Source of the DNA: Rohdeia sp044358925
GTDB lineage: Bacteria > Planctomycetota > UBA1135 > GCA-002686595
DNA: 24,140 bases
Direction of reading: 5' to 3'
Assembly: GCA_044358925.1 (NCBI GenBank)
Contig: JBIKNC010000040.1
Span: forward strand, 1 to 24,140
Both the position numbers and the translations under genes were made by a program. Positions 22,953 through 24,140 of this stretch are shown here, piece by piece (position 1 is the first letter of the stretch; the number at the start of each line of letters is the position of its first letter). Below the pieces are notes generated by a model that saw nothing but the letters and a program-made list of their open reading frames with translations, was not told the DNA's origin and did not search any database.

Positions 22953-24140
22953 ATGTCCACCGGTCGCCTCACAGATCTCGCGCATCTGCGCCCCGGCTTC
23001 GCCGAGCGTGCCTTCACCCTGTGTGCCCCGGCGGCCCTGGCCGCGGGCCTCGGGGCCTTCGTCGGCGCCATGGAAGCGGCCGCCGCGGGCGCCCTCGGTG
23101 CCGGCCTCGGAGTGCTGCTCGCGACGTTCGCCGAACGCCGCGCGGCCTTGGCACGCGACGAGGTCGATGGAGCCCGCGCCGCGCTCGCCGAAGCCGCACG
23201 CAACGAGTTGCGGGTGCAGCTCGGACAGCTCGTCGAGGAAGCTGCGCGCACCAACGTGGAGTTCGAGCGCCGCGCCGCCTTCGCCGACGACGCGCGGCGG
23301 TCGCAGAACCAACTGCTCGCCGAACTCGCGCCCGAGTTCTACGGGCTCATGCGTTCGATGGGGCATCACGCGGAACGCCTGCGTGAACTCGAACTCGACA
23401 CCGAGGACGCGGCCGCGGCTCAAGGACTCGTCGACGCGACGAGTTCGCTGCGCCGACTGCTCGGCGCAGTCCTCGATCTGGCGCGCGCCCGCGCCGGACG
23501 CCTGCGCTTGCGCGAACGCGACTTCGATCTCGCGGCGGCGCTCGACCGCATCGGTCGCGCCTTCACGAGCGCAGCGCGCGCGAAGGGCGTGACGTTCGAG
23601 CTTGCGATCGGGCGGCTCGCCAACCACTGGCGCTTCGGCGACGAGCGACGCCTGCAACAGCTCCTCGAGCGCGTCCTCGGCGCCGCCCTCGACACCAGCG
23701 AGCGCGGCCTCATCGAACTCTCCGTCGCCGAGTTGCCCGAGCGGCCCGACCGCTTGCGCTTCGAAGTGCGCGACGGCGCGCCGATCCACGACCAGGTCTC
23801 GTTCGAGCGCATCCTGACCGAGTCACCCGGCGGCTTCGAGAATCTGTTCGAACTCGACGCGTCACTTTCACTCGCCCTGGCACGCGGCCTCGCCGAAGTC
23901 CTGGGCGGGAAGCTCGAAGCGAGCGCACGCACCGAAGGCGGTCACTTGATCGCGATCGAACTCGCGCTGCCCGGCGGTGCGGACCCGACGCACGTGGACG
24001 GTCCCGGCAGTGCCGACAACGTGGGATTGCGTGCACTCGTCGCGGCACCGAGCGGCCCGGACGGCGATCTCGTCGAAGGGGTCGCGACCGGCCTCGGTTG
24101 GCTCGTCCGCCGCTGCGCCGACGCGACCGAGGTCGACACT
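22953..24140 (+). CDS. Membrane-anchored hybrid histidine kinase homologue lacking catalytic residues (partial)
   Basis: 396 codons are visible and the frame is open to the window end. From ATG 22953, residues 20-60 are Ala/Gly-rich and hydrophobic, probably two membrane helices, then a coiled coil at about 62-115. A dimerisation (HisKA) region covers about 118-190, ending LDLARARAGRLRLRERDFDL like genuine kinases, but AELAPEFYGLM stands where A-MSHE-RTPL is expected, so Pro127 replaces the phosphorylated His. The ATPase-like domain (about 191-340) has GDERRLQQLLERVLGAAL, with Ala244 for the N-box Asn; G1 is reduced to DGAPI, and in G2 (about 302-309) the glycines are Ser. A receiver-like segment begins near 357 (LRALVAAPS) without the acidic pair. 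It is probably a pseudokinase with a scaffold or sensing role, if expressed. The gap 22842-22952 before it holds only a weak 6-bp inverted repeat (gggacc/ggtccc). Confidence 0.72.
   Translation, partial: MSTGRLTDLAHLRPGFAERAFTLCAPAALAAGLGAFVGAMEAAAAGALGAGLGVLLATFAERRAALARDEVDGARAALAEAARNELRVQLGQLVEEAARTNVEFERRAAFADDARRSQNQLLAELAPEFYGLMRSMGHHAERLRELELDTEDAAAAQGLVDATSSLRRLLGAVLDLARARAGRLRLRERDFDLAAALDRIGRAFTSAARAKGVTFELAIGRLANHWRFGDERRLQQLLERVLGAALDTSERGLIELSVAELPERPDRLRFEVRDGAPIHDQVSFERILTESPGGFENLFELDASLSLALARGLAEVLGGKLEASARTEGGHLIAIELALPGGADPTHVDGPGSADNVGLRALVAAPSGPDGDLVEGVATGLGWLVRRCADATEVDT

Noticed and set aside
22625..23386. A 253-codon + strand open frame across the lipB end and the kinase homologue
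   Set aside because: Out of frame with both; Arg-rich shadow. The kinase-like frame from 22953 is open to the window end and shows domain similarity.

Overview
The window is uniformly GC-rich and densely coded, almost entirely on the + strand. The third codon position is nearly always G or C, and many genes lack a clear Shine-Dalgarno (SD) site. My inference is a Planctomycetota bacterium, perhaps a Poly30/Pla163-like marine lineage. The reasons are a HAF-repeat secreted protein with a C-terminal beta-rich domain of a type I associate with those genomes, a Tat-exported PhoX-like protein, and the style of the alpha-ketoacid dehydrogenase cluster. This is family recognition, not a database match. 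No tRNA, rRNA or CRISPR was seen.

Layout. (1) 1-122: the 5' end of a dGTPase-like gene leaving the window on the - strand. (2) 215-2958: a Tat-exported PhoX/DUF839 protein followed by a secreted HAF-repeat protein. (3) 2959-3486: a gene-poor stretch with the C-terminal half of a CheY-like receiver on the - strand, broken by three AT-rich 24-bp repeats that resemble insertion-sequence end repeats. (4) 3487-10422: a chemosensory cluster of CheA, a soluble double-PAS chemoreceptor, CheB and CheR. It has no separate cheW (a CheW domain is fused to CheA) and no intact cheY. (5) 10504-12413: a small lipoprotein and an acyl-CoA dehydrogenase ending in a strong intrinsic terminator. (6) 12805-13947: a sigma-70 family factor. 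(7) 14188-22841: a lipoate-dependent dehydrogenase cluster in the order lipA, E1-alpha, E1-beta, E2 with two lipoyl domains, a second E1-alpha, a PspC-domain membrane protein, E3 and lipB. (8) 22953-24140: a membrane-anchored hybrid histidine kinase homologue running off the window, whose catalytic residues all appear to be lost.

How the genes work together. In the cluster at 14188-22841, E1 decarboxylates a 2-oxoacid, E2 carries the acyl group on lipoyl lysines and E3 reoxidises the lipoamide. LipB and LipA attach octanoate and convert it to lipoate, so the enzyme and its cofactor assembly are encoded together. The two E1-alpha paralogues with a single E1-beta suggest exchangeable subunits or a repurposed paralogue. 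In the chemosensory cluster, the receptor controls CheA while CheR and CheB adapt the receptor. The output regulator must be encoded elsewhere, or CheB is the only local phosphorylation target.

The points most worth a second look are the apparent pseudokinase at the right edge, the triple CheW-like CheA next to a dead cheY-like remnant, the unpaired second E1-alpha, the PspC gene inside the dehydrogenase operon, and several short tandem repeats (24 bp at 3187, 13 bp at 15195, 12 bp at 22788).
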